Part shown: positions 1 through 5,645 of the stretch, piece after piece
How positions within the stretch are numbered: position 1 is the first letter of the stretch
Layout of the letters: every line of letters starts with the position of its first letter
From: Planctomycetales bacterium
GTDB taxonomy: Bacteria > Planctomycetota > UBA11346
Length of the DNA stretch: 7,645 nucleotides
Assembly (NCBI GenBank): GCA_025362255.1
Contig: JANYGY010000071.1
Location: forward strand, 1-7,645
Direction: 5' to 3'
Position numbers and translations under genes: made by a program
The notes under the pieces: generated by a model
What the model was told of the DNA's origin: nothing
The model's input: only the letters and a program-made list of their open reading frames with translations
The model's database searches: none

Positions 1-227
1 GTGTGGATCATCTCCAGCGCCGCGCCGAGTTTGCGATGCAGGTCGGTGATTCCGCCGAGCGCCCGGGCGACCAGCAGCACCAGGGCCGGACGCAGCATCT
101 TGCCGTGAAACGGCCCCAGGTCGTGGATTAGGCCGTCGACCCGCAGCTCATCAGCCGCCAAGGCCCGGGCCATGTGCTCTTCTACGGCTTCGAGATCGGG
201 TTCGAGTCCCGCAAACGCAGAGATCAT
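1..227 (-). CDS. Polyprenyl diphosphate synthase, N-terminal part (cut by window edge)
   Basis: This reading frame starts at an ATG at 227-225 and stays open for 75 codons to the left edge, so only the N-terminus is visible. It carries the family signature GKMLRPALVLL: G42, K43, R46 and P47 match the GKxxRP motif that binds the isopentenyl diphosphate pyrophosphate. Further on, LGAALEMIH (residues 67-75) is the helix that leads into the first Asp-rich DDxxD motif, which lies outside the window. Enzymes of this family (IspA/IspB/HepT type) extend allylic diphosphates with isopentenyl diphosphate, often to make the side chain of respiratory quinones. Chain length cannot be judged without the residues around the first DDxxD. 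The start codon overlaps the stop of the upstream regulator gene as TGATG, so translation is probably coupled. The nearest Shine-Dalgarno-like GAGG is 13 nt upstream, too far to be strong, which also argues for coupling. The family call is firm; the exact product is open. Confidence 0.88.
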   Translation of the reverse strand, partial: MISAFAGLEPDLEAVEEHMARALAADELRVDGLIHDLGPFHGKMLRPALVLLVARALGGITDLHRKLGAALEMIH

Positions 228-898
228 CAGGCGTCATCGTCCTCGTCATCGTCGGCCGCCGCACCTGCGGTGACCACCGGACGGGGCTCGTTGGCGATGG
301 TATAGGCGATTTCCTGCAGCATCCGGCCGAGCGCCTCGACGCTGACCGGCTTGCGCACACACGACACGATCTGCGGATTCAGCCGGGCCAGTTCCTCTAC
401 CCGATCGAAGGGTTCATAGGCGCTGACCACCACCACTTTGCTGTGCGCCAATTCAGGGCGGCGGAGCAATTCCTGAAGCACCGCAAAGCCATCCATGCCC
501 GGCATCATGATGTCGAGGAGCATCAATTGCGGTTGGATCGTGCCGACCGCGATGACCGTATCGACGCCATTGATCGCTTCGTGGATCGCGGCGTCTGGCA
601 GGTACCGTTCAGTGATTTTCTTGAGCAATAACACCACATCCGGATGGTCATCGGCAATGAGGATGTTGAGCTTGTTGCCAACCGGTTTGCGCTTGGTGCC
701 CACGGCCATGACGTCGGGCATGTTGAATGCGCGGCAGAATTCACCGAGTTCATCAGGCTTTACGCGAAAGTGGCCACTGGGAAGACTGTATGCCTTGAGG
801 TGACCTCCGATAATCCAGCGGTAAACCGTCGTACGACTTACGTTGCAGCGCTTGGCGACTTTACCGAGGCTTAAATGGTCTTCTGGAGAGGCGGGCAT
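227..898 (-). CDS. Response regulator with N-terminal excisionase/MerR-like HTH and receiver domain
   Basis: The 223-residue protein has two domains. Residues 9-55 form an excisionase-type (HTH_17-like) winged helix: LSLGKVAKRCNVSRTTVYRWI is the helix-turn-helix, and GGHLKAYSLPSGHFRV is the wing segment that ends in the usual hairpin and arginine. Residues 77-197 form a CheY-like receiver with the acidic pair D83/D84, phospho-acceptor D129 in the LLDIMMPGMDG motif, the switch residue S159 and the conserved K183-P184. A short linker (56-76) joins them, and the C-terminus is a very acidic tail (DDDEDDD, 216-222). The DNA-binding domain comes first, the reverse of OmpR and NarL regulators. No partner histidine kinase is visible here. 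The ATG at 898 is the furthest upstream possible start in frame, because a stop lies at 905-907, and it leaves the HTH intact. No good Shine-Dalgarno is seen. The gene is followed by, and overlaps, the polyprenyl synthase gene. Targets are unknown. Confidence 0.88.
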   Translation of the reverse strand: MPASPEDHLSLGKVAKRCNVSRTTVYRWIIGGHLKAYSLPSGHFRVKPDELGEFCRAFNMPDVMAVGTKRKPVGNKLNILIADDHPDVVLLLKKITERYLPDAAIHEAINGVDTVIAVGTIQPQLMLLDIMMPGMDGFAVLQELLRRPELAHSKVVVVSAYEPFDRVEELARLNPQIVSCVRKPVSVEALGRMLQEIAYTIANEPRPVVTAGAAADDDEDDDA

Positions 899-921
899 AG
901 TGGCTCAGTGGTGGCTGCGGA

Positions 922-949
922 CTTGTACCAGGGCCGTCACCCCCGGCAA
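922..949 (-). promoter_or_regulatory. Possible sigma70-like promoter for the HTH-receiver gene
   Basis: Read on the minus strand, TTGCCG (949-944) and TACAAG (927-922) are separated by 16 bp and each match the sigma70 consensus at 4 of 6 positions. The -10 box lies about 24 bp upstream of the ATG at 898, giving a short leader. The site sits in the 105-bp divergent spacer (899-1003) shared with waaC. No comparable box pair is evident for waaC in this spacer. In a GC-rich genome a match of this quality can arise by chance. Confidence 0.25.
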
Positions 950-1003
950 GCGGGCTGGTTCCAGGTGTTGCGGGGTTGTCCCACATGGCAACCATGCTCT
1001 ACG

Positions 1004-2008
1004 ATGCGTGTGCTTATTGTTCGGCTCGGAGCCTTTGGCGACATCGTGCATACCTTGCCGCTGGCCGCGGATTGCGTCGCTGCCGGGCACGAAGTCGGCT
1101 GGTTGTGCGAAGATCGCTGGGCCCCGTTGATCGAGGGTTCTCCGGCCGTCACCACCATCCATCGCCTGCCGCGCAAGCTCCTGCGCACGGCGGCTTTGGC
1201 GACCCGCGTCGATGCTCTGGTCGCGCTCACCAAGGAACTGCGTGCCGCCGCCTATGATGTGGCGATCGATGCCCAGGGCCTGGCGAAAAGCGCCTTGGCG
1301 ACGTGGCTCAGCGGCGCGCCCGAACGACTTGGCCATGCCCGCCCGCGTGCCCGTGAGGGGGCCTGGCTGGCGACCCAGCGACGTCAGCCGCTGACCGCGG
1401 TGCACGTCATCGATCAGCAACGCGACCTGTCGCGATTGCTGGGCATCGTTCCGGTGGGGCCGTGGACGTTTCCCTTGCCGCGATGGGAGACCCAGCGCAC
1501 CTCGGCAGGTGCTTGGCTGCGCGAGGCTGGGCTGCCCCAGCCCTGGATGTTGAATGTGGGTGCCGGCTGGCCGACCAAAGTCTGGCCGGCCGAGCATCAG
1601 ATCGCTTTCGCGCGCGAGCTCGGCCAGCGCGGTCTGCCGCTGGTGGTCGTATGGGGTTCACCAGCCGAGCGGTTGGTCGCTGAGCGGATCATTGATGCTG
1701 CTGATCATGGTGTGCTTGCCCCGCCCACGACTATTCCGCAGCTCGCGGGCCTGCTCGCCCACGCCGCGGTCGTGGTCAGCGGCGACACCGGTCCGCTGCA
1801 TCTGGCGTTGGCTCTGGGAATCCCCGCGGTCGGGCTGTTCGGCCCCGTCCCCGCCGAGCGCAACGGCCCCCGCGGCCCAGGCTACCGCACCCTGCAAGCC
1901 CCGGGGGCCGCGTGGGAACGCAACGATGTCAGCAAAGGTGCGATGGCTCAGATCCCGGTCGCCGCGGTCATCGCGGCCGCGCAGGCAGCGCTCGCTGAAA
2001 GGCGGTGA
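1004..2008 (+). CDS. waaC: Lipopolysaccharide heptosyltransferase I-like, GT9 family
   Basis: The 334-residue protein is a family 9 glycosyltransferase (GT-B fold) that would add the first L-glycero-D-manno-heptose from ADP-heptose to Kdo2-lipid A at the inner face of the cytoplasmic membrane. The N-terminus MRVLIVRLGAFGDIVHTLP lines up without gaps with E. coli WaaC and places the catalytic-base Asp at D13. Residues 89-99 (DAQGLAKSALA) match the WaaC acceptor-side loop. The C-terminal donor-binding half has K192, E222 in the WGSPAE motif, and D261-T262-G263 with H266 in the SGDTGPLHLALALG motif. From memory, these are the same numbers as the substrate-contact residues of E. coli WaaC. An in-frame ATG at 875 would add 43 residues (MVFWRGG...) unlike the family, so I start at 1004. 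No Shine-Dalgarno is obvious. The gene stands alone, divergent from the regulator. Length is normal for WaaC (about 320). Another ADP-heptose-type GT9 enzyme is the main alternative. Confidence 0.87.
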   Translation: MRVLIVRLGAFGDIVHTLPLAADCVAAGHEVGWLCEDRWAPLIEGSPAVTTIHRLPRKLLRTAALATRVDALVALTKELRAAAYDVAIDAQGLAKSALATWLSGAPERLGHARPRAREGAWLATQRRQPLTAVHVIDQQRDLSRLLGIVPVGPWTFPLPRWETQRTSAGAWLREAGLPQPWMLNVGAGWPTKVWPAEHQIAFARELGQRGLPLVVVWGSPAERLVAERIIDAADHGVLAPPTTIPQLAGLLAHAAVVVSGDTGPLHLALALGIPAVGLFGPVPAERNGPRGPGYRTLQAPGAAWERNDVSKGAMAQIPVAAVIAAAQAALAERR

Positions 2009-2045
2009 CCCGGGGACTCTTGGACGTGACGACGAACGGGACGAC

Positions 2046-2173
2046 GAACAGGAGGTCGCAGAGGCGCAGAGAAAGGCAGGAGGAAGGCTTGGAAAACTTG
2101 TCGTTGTGAGTTCTTCGCCTTTTGCGTCCTCTGCGTCCTCTGCGTCCTCTGCGTCTTCTGCATCCTCCTGTTC
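2046..2173. repeat. Imperfect inverted repeat made of 9-bp tandem units
   Basis: The gap between waaC and the STAS gene holds a long imperfect palindrome. The outer 10 bp are perfect: GAACAGGAGG (2046-2055) pairs with CCTCCTGTTC (2164-2173). An inner pair AAAGGC (2072-2077) / GCCTTT (2117-2122) closes the loop. The right arm is five tandem 9-bp units TGCGTCCTC (2123-2131, 2132-2140, 2141-2149 exact; 2150-2158 and 2159-2167 with one change each). The left arm has two inverted units, GAGGTCGCA (2052-2060) and an 8-nt variant (2061-2068). All frames through the array are open because the unit is three codons long, so it yields spurious low-complexity ORFs. A transcript would fold into a large hairpin that could separate waaC from the next gene, but no U-run follows it. 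I recall similar GCAGAG/CTCTGCG elements between genes in many unrelated environmental bacteria. Confidence 0.85.
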
Positions 2174-2190
2174 CCGCGGGTCATTCGCGT

Positions 2191-2194
2191 GAGG
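2191..2194 (+). promoter_or_regulatory. Ribosome binding site GAGG for the STAS gene
   Basis: GAGG lies 7 nt upstream of the ATG at 2202, an ideal spacing, whereas the next in-frame ATG at 2280 has no such sequence in front of it. This decides the start in favour of 2202, even though the recognisable STAS domain begins only near residue 27. Confidence 0.5.
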
Positions 2195-2201
2195 TACCGA
2201 G

Positions 2202-2648
2202 ATGGTGCGATGCACGGAAAAATCGTTGGATCAGGCTGTACCTTGTGGGGTTGAATGGGCCGACCACGGTGTATCGATCATGTGGCAGGTCGAAATTCAG
2301 GGAGTGGTCGCGGTCGTCCGCGTGGTGCCCGCGCCGGTGGCGAATGTGCGCGTGCCAGAGCACCTCTGGAGTGGACTTGATCAGCTGATCGCCGACCGCC
2401 CCGAGGGCTATTGGCTGGTCGATGTCAGTACCGAACGAATGCTAACGTCTGAGGCTTTGGCGATGATCGTCGGCATCGTGCGGCGAGTGCATCTTGCCGG
2501 CGGACGGATCGCCTTTGCCGGCTGTTCGTCGGGAGTGACCAACGTTTTGACCTCGATGCGCCTGGCAAAAATGTTGCCGATGTTCGCCGATGTTTCGACG
2601 GGGGTGACGGCTTTGGCGAACGCCACTTTTTCAGCTCCGGCACACTGA
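2202..2648 (+). CDS. STAS-domain protein (anti-sigma factor antagonist-like)
   Basis: The 148-residue soluble protein fits the STAS fold from about residue 27 to 140. A first strand pair (WQVEIQGVVAVVRV) and a helix (GLDQLI) are followed by the signature YWLVDVSTERMLTSEALAM (70-88), then GGRIAFAGCSSGVTNVL and a final RLAKMLPMFADVSTGVTAL. In SpoIIAA-type antagonists a serine at the start of the helix after the VDVS strand is phosphorylated by an anti-sigma kinase; here the residues at that place are T82 and S83. No kinase or phosphatase partner lies in the window. Residues 1-26 have no domain-like pattern, so M27 (2280) is an alternative start, but a GAGG supports 2202. The stop overlaps the start of the PLD-like gene as TGATG, so the two products are probably made together. 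The role is probably as a regulatory partner-switch protein; the target is unknown. Confidence 0.8.
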   Translation: MVRCTEKSLDQAVPCGVEWADHGVSIMWQVEIQGVVAVVRVVPAPVANVRVPEHLWSGLDQLIADRPEGYWLVDVSTERMLTSEALAMIVGIVRRVHLAGGRIAFAGCSSGVTNVLTSMRLAKMLPMFADVSTGVTALANATFSAPAH

Positions 2649-3313
2649 TGCTCGGGTTGCCGTTGCAGCCGATGGCAGGCTGGTCGCGCCATCCTTTGCT
2701 CAAATCGTCGGTGATCATCGTGCTCATCGTCACCGGTCTTGGTTTGCTCGGCTGGCTGGGGGTTTCCAGGCGGCCGCCGACGGCGGTGGTTATTACCGGT
2801 CCATCGGAGCCGCTGGCCTATGCCCAGGTGGCCGAGCGGATGATCGCCGGCGCGCAGCATCGCATCTGGCTGCTGCAATACGTCATCAGGCCTGACGACG
2901 ATGGAGTGGTCACCGGTCTGCTGTCGGCGCTGGCCGCAGCCCACGCCCGGGGTGTCGAGGTCCGGGTCGGCCTCGACGCAGGTATGATGTACGGCAGCAA
3001 GCAACGCGATCCCAAGAACGACGCCGCCGCCGCTTGGCTGGCAGCGCACGGAATCCCCGTGGTGTGGGACGAGACCGACTGCATCAGCCACGCCAAAATC
3101 CTCATCGTCGATGACCACGCGGCGTTGGTCGGCAGCCACAATTGGACGCGCAGCGCGCTGACCACGAATCGCGAAGTCAGCGTGGTGGTGACCGATCTTC
3201 AGCAGATTGCGCGCATCCGTGAGCTGGTGGCGGGATTGCCGAAATGGGCTGATGAATCTCAGCTTGGCGGTGGTGCATCCGCCAAACCAAGCGAAACGAC
3301 CACAGCGCGTTGA
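2648..3313 (+). CDS. Membrane-anchored phospholipase D-like protein with a single HKD motif
   Basis: The 221-residue protein has one N-terminal membrane helix (about 19-38, SSVIIVLIVTGLGLLGWLGV) followed by one PLD domain (about 45-200). The catalytic HKD motif is complete: H148-A-K150-x4-D155, then G162-S163-H164-N165. With a single HKD motif it resembles the Nuc endonuclease / mitochondrial PLD group, which form a two-motif active site by homodimerising; such enzymes cleave phosphodiesters of nucleic acids or phospholipids. Which substrate applies here cannot be read from the sequence. Residues 12-15 (WSRH) precede the helix and basic residues R41-R42 follow it, so the topology is ambiguous. 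A Ser/Thr-rich tail follows residue 205. The ATG at 2648 overlaps the STAS stop (TGATG), implying translational coupling. Its last 137 bp overlap, in antisense, the end of the DUF2752 gene. M9 (2672) is a possible alternative start. Confidence 0.84.
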   Translation: MLGLPLQPMAGWSRHPLLKSSVIIVLIVTGLGLLGWLGVSRRPPTAVVITGPSEPLAYAQVAERMIAGAQHRIWLLQYVIRPDDDGVVTGLLSALAAAHARGVEVRVGLDAGMMYGSKQRDPKNDAAAAWLAAHGIPVVWDETDCISHAKILIVDDHAALVGSHNWTRSALTTNREVSVVVTDLQQIARIRELVAGLPKWADESQLGGGASAKPSETTTAR

Positions 3314-3551
3314 TCACGAACAAGAGAAGAACCAGAAAAAACCAGACGTCGTTTGTGGTCTGCCAACTCAAAAATCGGACATAGGAACCAGTCAGGCCGC
3401 AACTCGGACACCAGCCGAACACCTGATGGACTGGGCACGGCCAGCCACCTGCGCCACTTGGCCCGAACATCACGGCACGATAGACGGCGTAGGCTGTCCA
3501 CGCACCCCAAGGCGCATTGTAAGCAATGAGAAGCCGCAGAGCCGGACGCAT
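3177..3551 (-). CDS. DUF2752 family small membrane protein
   Basis: The 124-residue protein shows the DUF2752 signature: CP at C39-P40 and then WCPSCGLTGSY (47-57), with C48, C51, G52, L53 and T54 matching the usual CPxCGLT pattern. A membrane segment precedes it (about 5-28) and a strong one follows (about 69-90, VWFFLVLLLFVINALWSFRLV). The function of the family is not established; the paired cysteines suggest metal or redox binding, but that is inference. The C-terminal 30 or so residues are polar and proline-rich, and they are encoded by the stretch that overlaps the PLD-like gene on the other strand. The ATG at 3551 keeps the first membrane segment; no clear Shine-Dalgarno precedes it. 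The gene lies 26 nt downstream of the TM2 gene and is probably co-transcribed with it. It is the last gene of the minus-strand run. Confidence 0.74.
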   Translation of the reverse strand: MRPALRLLIAYNAPWGAWTAYAVYRAVMFGPSGAGGWPCPVHQVFGWCPSCGLTGSYVRFLSWQTTNDVWFFLVLLLFVINALWSFRLVWRMHHRQAEIHQPISAIPPPAHGCAQSAEDRSPPR

Positions 3552-3577
3552 AAAGCAGCCGGCTCTGCGAGGCTGGT

Positions 3578-3796
3578 TCAGTTACCGGCCAACGGCGTGC
3601 CGTCAGCAGCACCCAGTTTGCGGGTCGCAATGAGGATGATGTCGATGATCGACCAGATCCCGCAGCCACCAAAGGTCACCAGTTTTACGATTCCCAGCCC
3701 AATGTAGCCGAGGTAAAAACGGTCAATGCCGAGTCCACCGAGGAAAATCGACAAGAGCAGGGCGGTGAGATAATCTTTGGGCGGCTGATCAGCCAT
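3578..3796 (-). CDS. TM2 domain-containing protein
   Basis: The 72-residue protein is almost entirely a TM2 domain. Helix one (about 9-23, YLTALLLSIFLGGLGI) leads into the family signature DRFYLGYIGLGIVKLVTFGG (25-44), and helix two is GIWSIIDIILIAT (46-58). The DRF motif lies in the loop between the two helices, as is typical. The biochemical role of bacterial TM2 proteins is unknown. The start is secure: a GGAG (3803-3806 on the minus strand) sits 6 nt before the ATG. The gene follows the PIN/TRAM gene after 63 bp that include a terminator-like hairpin, and it precedes the DUF2752 gene by 26 bp. The TM2/DUF2752 pair may therefore be its own transcription unit. Confidence 0.88.
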   Translation of the reverse strand: MADQPPKDYLTALLLSIFLGGLGIDRFYLGYIGLGIVKLVTFGGCGIWSIIDIILIATRKLGAADGTPLAGN

Positions 3797-3830
3797 AACG
3801 GTCTCCAGGATTACATCTCAGCGATTACAT

Positions 3831-3873
3831 AAAAAATATCAAGCCGATCTGGGTTCCATCTACACCCGATCGG
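3831..3873 (-). terminator. Rho-independent-like hairpin at the end of the PIN/TRAM gene
   Basis: On the minus strand, CCGATC-GGGT (3873-3864) pairs with ACCC-A-GATCGG (3854-3844), giving a 10-bp stem with one bulged A and a 9-nt loop. A U-rich tract follows, ending in six T (3836-3831), but it begins about 7 nt after the stem, so the terminator is not ideal. The loop contains the TAG stop codon (3862-3860) of the PIN/TRAM gene, so the stem uses the last coding bases. It would partly insulate the TM2/DUF2752 pair. The AT-rich stretch 3811-3843 could also contain a promoter for that pair, but I see no convincing -35/-10 pair with normal spacing. Confidence 0.45.
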
Positions 3874-4858
3874 CAAATACCATCCGCCCATTGCTGGTGC
3901 TGTGCATGCGGGCGATCGAGCAGGTCACGGTCTGGCCGAGGTTTTCGCCAGCGTTGTTGACCACCACCATGCTGCCGTCTTCGAGAAAGCCGACGCCCTG
4001 GCCTTTGCCTTCGCCGGGTTTGCTGATCAGGACCTGGATGTCTTGGCCGGGTTTGAGTTGCGGCGCCAGCACCTGGGCGAGCGCGTTGAGATCGACAACC
4101 TGAATGCCTTCGGCTTCGGCGCGCCGGGCGAGATCGCGATCGCTGGTCAGCAGGCGTGACCCTTCGAGCCGGCACAAGCGGATGAGCGTATCGCCCAGGC
4201 CGGACGAGTGCGGAATCTCGGTCTCGTCGATTTCGACCGGCGGCAGGTTCATCGCCCGCAACTCGGTCAGACCCTCGAGGGCACGGGTGGCTTTGCGTTG
4301 GCGGATCGGGTCCTCTTGGGCGGCCTCCTTTTCCCAGAACGTCAGCACGTCACGGTGAACCAGCAGCCTTTGGGCAAAAAATCCGGTTTTCATCAATGCG
4401 GGCAGCCGGGTGTCTCCCAGCATGCTGCCATCGACGACCAGAATGCCGCCATCAAACTGATCAGCCTTGAGTTCGACAAATGGCAGGATCACCCGCCAGC
4501 GGTCGACGTTGCGCAGCACGGTGATCAGCACCAGGTAGGTGGTGATGATGGTCAATCCGATGTCGAGGGTGTTGCTCGGATCGCTATCTGCGGGCAACAC
4601 TTGGCGGAGCACCGCGACCAGCAGAGATGATAACAGCAGGCCGGCGGCCGAGCCGATCAGGAAGGCCACCAGACTGCGGGTGAATCGCCGGCGAAAGGCC
4701 TGCTCGGCCGCGATCAAGGTGATCGCGATGCCGAATCCAAGCGCGCCACCGAACCATGGCGGCAGGTCGAACAGCCCATGATAAAGCACTTGGCCGTTGC
4801 TGTAGCCAACCATGGTCGCGAACAGCACGAACAGGAATCTGATAAGCAGGATGAGCAT
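3860..4858 (-). CDS. Membrane-anchored PIN/TRAM domain protein, YacL-like
   Basis: The 332-residue protein has the architecture of B. subtilis YacL. Four N-terminal membrane helices (about 2-19, 35-52, 62-86, 98-115) are followed by a PIN ribonuclease-like domain (about 137-260) and a C-terminal TRAM RNA-binding domain (about 266-328). Likely PIN metal ligands are D143 (VVDGS), D149, E176, D223 (GLGDTLIRL) and D240/D242 (LLTSDRDLA), so the acidic site appears intact. The TRAM part is recognised by LKPGQDIQVLI, GQGVGFLEDGSMVVV and the closing SNGRMVFA. The family is predicted to cleave or bind RNA at the inner membrane face; no substrate is established to my knowledge. The ATG at 4858 gives a start just before helix one, as in YacL, but no Shine-Dalgarno is evident. 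It lies 42 bp after the methyltransferase gene and is probably co-transcribed with it. Confidence 0.9.
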   Translation of the reverse strand: MLILLIRFLFVLFATMVGYSNGQVLYHGLFDLPPWFGGALGFGIAITLIAAEQAFRRRFTRSLVAFLIGSAAGLLLSSLLVAVLRQVLPADSDPSNTLDIGLTIITTYLVLITVLRNVDRWRVILPFVELKADQFDGGILVVDGSMLGDTRLPALMKTGFFAQRLLVHRDVLTFWEKEAAQEDPIRQRKATRALEGLTELRAMNLPPVEIDETEIPHSSGLGDTLIRLCRLEGSRLLTSDRDLARRAEAEGIQVVDLNALAQVLAPQLKPGQDIQVLISKPGEGKGQGVGFLEDGSMVVVNNAGENLGQTVTCSIARMHSTSNGRMVFADRV

Positions 4859-4900
4859 GGTTAGGCTGCAATAAGTGAGTGCGAATTACGAGACGGTCGT

Positions 4901-5632
4901 TTAAACATCTGCCGCTACTCCGTGGCTGATGCCGCCGAAAAAACTGACCCACCGGGTATTGCTGAAACCCGCTTCGCGCAGGGTGCGGTCGGCATCGGCG
5001 ATGGTCAGAAAGCGTTTGATGCTGTCGTTGAGATAGGTGTAGGCCGCGGTGTCGCCCGCGAGCACGCCGCCAACGGTGGGGAAGACGAAGCGCCCAAACG
5101 TGCCGTAGAAAACTTTCGGCCAGACTTTTTCCGGACGGAAGAATTCGAGGATCAGCAGCTGACCGCCCGGGCGCAGGACCCGTTTGAGTTCGCGCGCCGA
5201 TGCCGCCGGATCGCCAAAGTTGCGCCAGCCATACGCGACCATCGCGCCATCGAATGAGCCGTCGGCATACGGCAGGTGCAGCGCGTCGCCGACCGCGGCG
5301 CTCACTGCGCGGCCGGTGCGCTTGGCGTTTCCCGCGACCAGCATCGGCTGGCAGAAGTCGCACCCATGGACGCGCTTGGCCTTGTTCAGCGCGATCGCCT
5401 CAAGCCCGAGGTCGTACGTGCCGCAGGCCAGATCGAGGACGTCGCCCGGCGTGTCGCGCCACAGCGACAGCGCTTTTTTTCGCCACGCGACATCGCGTCG
5501 GGCCGACAGCACGCGGTTGAGCAGATCGTATTTCGGCGCGATGCGGGCGAACATCGATTTGACGGCAGCAGCATCCGCGAGAGGTGCCGCCGGCGTTGGC
5601 AGAGAAGGATTTGACGTAGTCACAAGACCCAC
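4901..5632 (-). CDS. UbiE/MenG-type quinone C-methyltransferase
   Basis: The 243-residue protein is a class I SAM-dependent methyltransferase of the UbiE/COQ5/MenG family, which methylates the ring carbon of demethylmenaquinone and/or the ubiquinone precursor. Family landmarks appear in order: MFARIAPKYDLLNRVLS (27-43), SAM motif I VLDLACGTYDLG (65-76), D92 at the end of strand two, GDALHLPYADGSFD (115-128), GWRNFGD (135-141, usually GLRNxxD), LKRVLRPGGQLLILEF (149-164) and the C-terminal YLNDSIKRFLT and WVSFFGGISHG. An oddity is Y73 where motif I nearly always has glycine (CGTGD). The start is a GTG (5632) with only a weak AGGG upstream; a second GTG three codons on is possible. Residues 1-20 are a non-conserved extension. 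An 18-bp palindrome lies just upstream. Whether the quinone is menaquinone or ubiquinone cannot be read here, so ubiE or menG is left open. Confidence 0.92.
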   Translation of the reverse strand: MGLVTTSNPSLPTPAAPLADAAAVKSMFARIAPKYDLLNRVLSARRDVAWRKKALSLWRDTPGDVLDLACGTYDLGLEAIALNKAKRVHGCDFCQPMLVAGNAKRTGRAVSAAVGDALHLPYADGSFDGAMVAYGWRNFGDPAASARELKRVLRPGGQLLILEFFRPEKVWPKVFYGTFGRFVFPTVGGVLAGDTAAYTYLNDSIKRFLTIADADRTLREAGFSNTRWVSFFGGISHGVAADV

Positions 5633-5645
5633 GGTAACAGGCCCT

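Noticed and set aside
875..1003. N-terminal extension of waaC from an ATG at 875
   Set aside because: The 43 added residues do not fit the family, would cover the divergent spacer, and start inside the regulator gene; the ATG at 1004 aligns exactly with WaaC.
905..1597. Open frame of 230 codons on the minus strand opposite waaC
   Set aside because: It overlaps a WaaC-like gene whose catalytic residues are all in place; the product is Arg/Gln/Pro-rich and has no recognisable domain.
2046..2173. CRISPR array or insertion-sequence end
   Set aside because: Units are 9 bp with no spacers, there is no transposase gene, and no target-site duplication is visible around the inverted repeat.
1554..2215. 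Open frames running through the 9-bp repeat (Ser/Ala-rich on plus, Glu/Asp/Ala- or Gln/Arg/Thr-rich on minus)
   Set aside because: The repeat unit is three codons long and free of stops, so every frame stays open; the low-complexity peptides are a by-product.
2408..3139. Open frame of 243 codons on the minus strand opposite the STAS and PLD genes
   Set aside because: It runs antisense across two domain-bearing genes and has shadow-like composition rich in His, Arg and Gln.
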